Source: Paraclostridium tenue (GTDB lineage: Bacteria > Bacillota > Clostridia > Peptostreptococcales > Peptostreptococcaceae). From it: 64,000 nt of DNA. This document shows, piece after piece, positions 62,196-64,000 of this stretch. Under the pieces are notes generated by a model. The model ran no database searches. It was not told where the DNA came from and was given only the letters and a program-made list of their open reading frames with translations. The first letter of the stretch is position 1, and each line of letters starts with the position of its first letter. A program made the position numbers and the translations under genes. The DNA lies in contig NZ_BAAACP010000006.1 of the NCBI RefSeq assembly GCF_039521565.1, positions 1 to 64,000 of the forward strand, written 5' to 3'.

Positions 62196-64000
62196 ATGAA
62201 TACAGAATTGCTGGCACCTGTAGGTAGTTTTGATGCATTAAAAGCTGCAGTACAAAATGGAGCGAATGCAGTTTATCTAGGTGGAAAAGAATTTAGTGCT
62301 AGAGCCTCTGCTAATAACTTTGACAGAGAAGAGTTAAAAGAAGCTGTTAGATATGCTCATATAAGAAATGTAAGAGTATTTGTAACAGCAAATACACTTA
62401 TAAAACAAAATGAAATAGAAGATTTTTTAGAATATATAAAATATCTATATGATATAGATATTGATGCAGTTATACTTCAAGATATAGGTATGGCAAAATT
62501 GATAAAATCTATGCTTCCAGATTTTGAATTGCATGCAAGTACTCAAATGGTAGCACATTCTCTTGAAGATACTCTATATCTTCAAAACCTTGGATTTGAT
62601 AGAGTAGTTTTAGCAAGAGAACTTAATATTGATGAAATAGAATATATATGTAAAAACTCTGATGTTGATATTGAAATATTTGTTCATGGAGCACTATGTG
62701 TATGTTATTCAGGGCAATGCTTAATGAGTAGTATGATTGGAAATAGATCAGGAAATAGAGGTAGATGTGCACAACCATGTAGACAAAAATATGAATTAAT
62801 AGATATAAACTCAGGACAAACTATAAATACAGAGGGTGATTATTTATTAAGTCCTAGAGATTTAAATACAATAGAAGAGATAGATAGAATAATTGATGCA
62901 GGCGTACATTCTCTTAAAATTGAGGGAAGAATGAAAAGACCTGAATATGTAGCTACAGTTATAAGTAGTTATAGAAAGACGATAGATGAATATATAAATA
63001 AAAATAAAGTAAGTGTATCTGATGATACAATGAATAATTTATATACTATATTTAATAGAAAGTTTACTAAAGGATATTTATTAGGTGAAGTTGGAGAAGA
63101 TGTAATGAACTCAAATAGACCTAATAATGTAGGGCTTTATATTGGAAAAGTATTAGATTATAATCGAAAAGCTAAAAGACTTAAGATAATGTTAGAAAAT
63201 ACACTTAAAAAAGGTGATGGAATAAACTTAGGTGGAGGTACTATAGGAAGAATTATAAAGGCTAATAACCAAATTAGTGACAGAGGAGAAAAAGGAGAAC
63301 TTATAGAATTAGATTTTATAGGAGATGCAAAAAGAGGTCAAATAGTATACAAAACATCAGATAGTGATCTTTTAAATAGTGTTAAAAAAACTTTCGAAGA
63401 AGACATTGAAAATATAAAAATACCTATAGATGCTAAAATAGAACTAAAACTTGGTAAAATGCCTTTGTTAAGTTTAAAAGATGGAAATGGTAATATTATA
63501 TCAGTTAATGCAGATAAAGTTGTAGAAAAAGCTATAAAAGTTTCTTTAAGTAAAGAAAAAGTAATATCTCAAATAAGTAAGTTAGGTAACACACCGTATT
63601 TTATAAATGATATAGAAGTAGATATTGATGAAAATATAAGTTTACCTATAAGTATACTAAATCAATTAAGAAGAGATGCTATAGATAAATTAAGTAATGA
63701 AAGAATATCTATAAAGAAAAGAGTTTATAAAAATCAAACTTTAATATATACTCCTAAATCTGTAATTAGAGACAAAGATATAAAGCTTAGAGTAAAAGTT
63801 AAAAATATAGATCAATTAAAATCTGTATTAAAATATGATATAGATGCAGTTTATTATGAAGATATAAATACTTTAGATGAAGCTATTGAAATTTCTAATA
63901 GTAAAGTAAAAATAATATATTCGCCACCAAGAATACTTAGAAATAAAGATTACAAAATTTTAGATAAATTAAAAAGTGATAGTAAATTATCAGTACAAGC
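62196..64000 (+). CDS. U32 family peptidase / RlhA-like protein (partial, 5' part)
   Basis: The first 601 codons of a gene that continues past the window. ELLAPVGSFDALKAAVQNGANAVYLGG begins the U32 TIM-like domain; ELHASTQMVAHSLEDTLYL near 112 and EIFVHGALCVCYSGQCLMSSMIGNRSGNRGRCAQPCRQKY near 168-207 contain the family cysteines that in RlhA-type members belong to an iron-sulfur site. LKIEGRMKRPEYVA near 238 is another hallmark. Members include proteins for tRNA/rRNA hydroxylation and alleged collagenases; the RNA-hydroxylation role is the better supported one for two-domain forms. AAGGAGG lies eight bases before the ATG. Confidence 0.88.
   Translation, partial: MNTELLAPVGSFDALKAAVQNGANAVYLGGKEFSARASANNFDREELKEAVRYAHIRNVRVFVTANTLIKQNEIEDFLEYIKYLYDIDIDAVILQDIGMAKLIKSMLPDFELHASTQMVAHSLEDTLYLQNLGFDRVVLARELNIDEIEYICKNSDVDIEIFVHGALCVCYSGQCLMSSMIGNRSGNRGRCAQPCRQKYELIDINSGQTINTEGDYLLSPRDLNTIEEIDRIIDAGVHSLKIEGRMKRPEYVATVISSYRKTIDEYINKNKVSVSDDTMNNLYTIFNRKFTKGYLLGEVGEDVMNSNRPNNVGLYIGKVLDYNRKAKRLKIMLENTLKKGDGINLGGGTIGRIIKANNQISDRGEKGELIELDFIGDAKRGQIVYKTSDSDLLNSVKKTFEEDIENIKIPIDAKIELKLGKMPLLSLKDGNGNIISVNADKVVEKAIKVSLSKEKVISQISKLGNTPYFINDIEVDIDENISLPISILNQLRRDAIDKLSNERISIKKRVYKNQTLIYTPKSVIRDKDIKLRVKVKNIDQLKSVLKYDIDAVYYEDINTLDEAIEISNSKVKIIYSPPRILRNKDYKILDKLKSDSKLSVQ

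Overview
The window is a contiguous chromosomal segment of a low-GC, anaerobic, spore-forming Firmicute. Very AT-rich DNA, strong A/G-rich Shine-Dalgarno sites, frequent GTG/TTG starts, a rubrerythrin/NADH-peroxidase type protein, AdhE under a probable Rex site, the cortex-lytic enzyme SleC and the sporulation protein YtxC together suggest class Clostridia. Gene content and protein style look like Peptostreptococcaceae (Clostridioides/Romboutsia/Paraclostridium neighbourhood). This placement is inferred from protein resemblance, not from a computed phylogeny. I see no rRNA, tRNA, insertion sequence, prophage block or CRISPR array.

Layout. 1-970: end of a rubrerythrin-like gene, then about 800 bp without a gene that holds a well-formed cobalamin riboswitch ending in its own terminator with no gene behind it. 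971-8433: pcrA, an M18 aminopeptidase, a patatin-like lipase, a P-loop ATPase, a cyclophilin, ppaC (minus strand) and a DUF4230 protein. 8681-11311: adhE with a consensus promoter and a Rex-type operator. 11440-12270: two small unknown genes on the minus strand flanking a possible small RNA. 12353-20277: a mixed plus-strand run (Cys-cluster protein, MBL hydrolase, small alarmone synthetase, phosphoesterase, HAD nucleotidase, RsuA- and RlmD-type RNA modification enzymes). 20384-24269: fba (minus strand), then a PRD antiterminator, its RAT/terminator target and the glucose PTS gene it should control. 24401-31733: RsiV-like protein, sleC (minus strand), then an operon of a PrsW-like protease, a Csm6-like HEPN protein, signal peptidase I and a TIM-barrel protein, followed by a TGS/uridine-kinase fusion. 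31829-41930: glutaminase, ArsR-type regulator, endonuclease IV, a ferredoxin-like aldo/keto reductase, a RusA-like protein (minus strand), QueG, a Lon-type protease, endonuclease III, a VanW protein and TrmL. 42143-47108: a BMP-type nucleoside ABC importer (lipoprotein, ATPase, two permeases). 47213-64000: DUF6873 protein, ytxC, DUF445 protein, T-box-controlled thrS, a membrane-anchorless FtsH homologue (minus strand), infC-rpmI-rplT behind an L20-type leader, a Ktr potassium uptake pair with a TrmH-family methylase, T-box-controlled pheST, zapA and the start of a U32 peptidase.

Most of the window is ordinary housekeeping sequence with much RNA-level control: one B12 riboswitch, one RAT antiterminator, two T-boxes and one r-protein leader. 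The parts most worth a second look are the CARF-less Csm6-like HEPN gene overlapped by lepB, the orphan B12 riboswitch transcript, the C-rich small-RNA candidate near 11.9 kb, the RusA-like protein with a changed catalytic position, and the soluble FtsH homologue. All function calls rest on reading motifs by eye; no database search was run.
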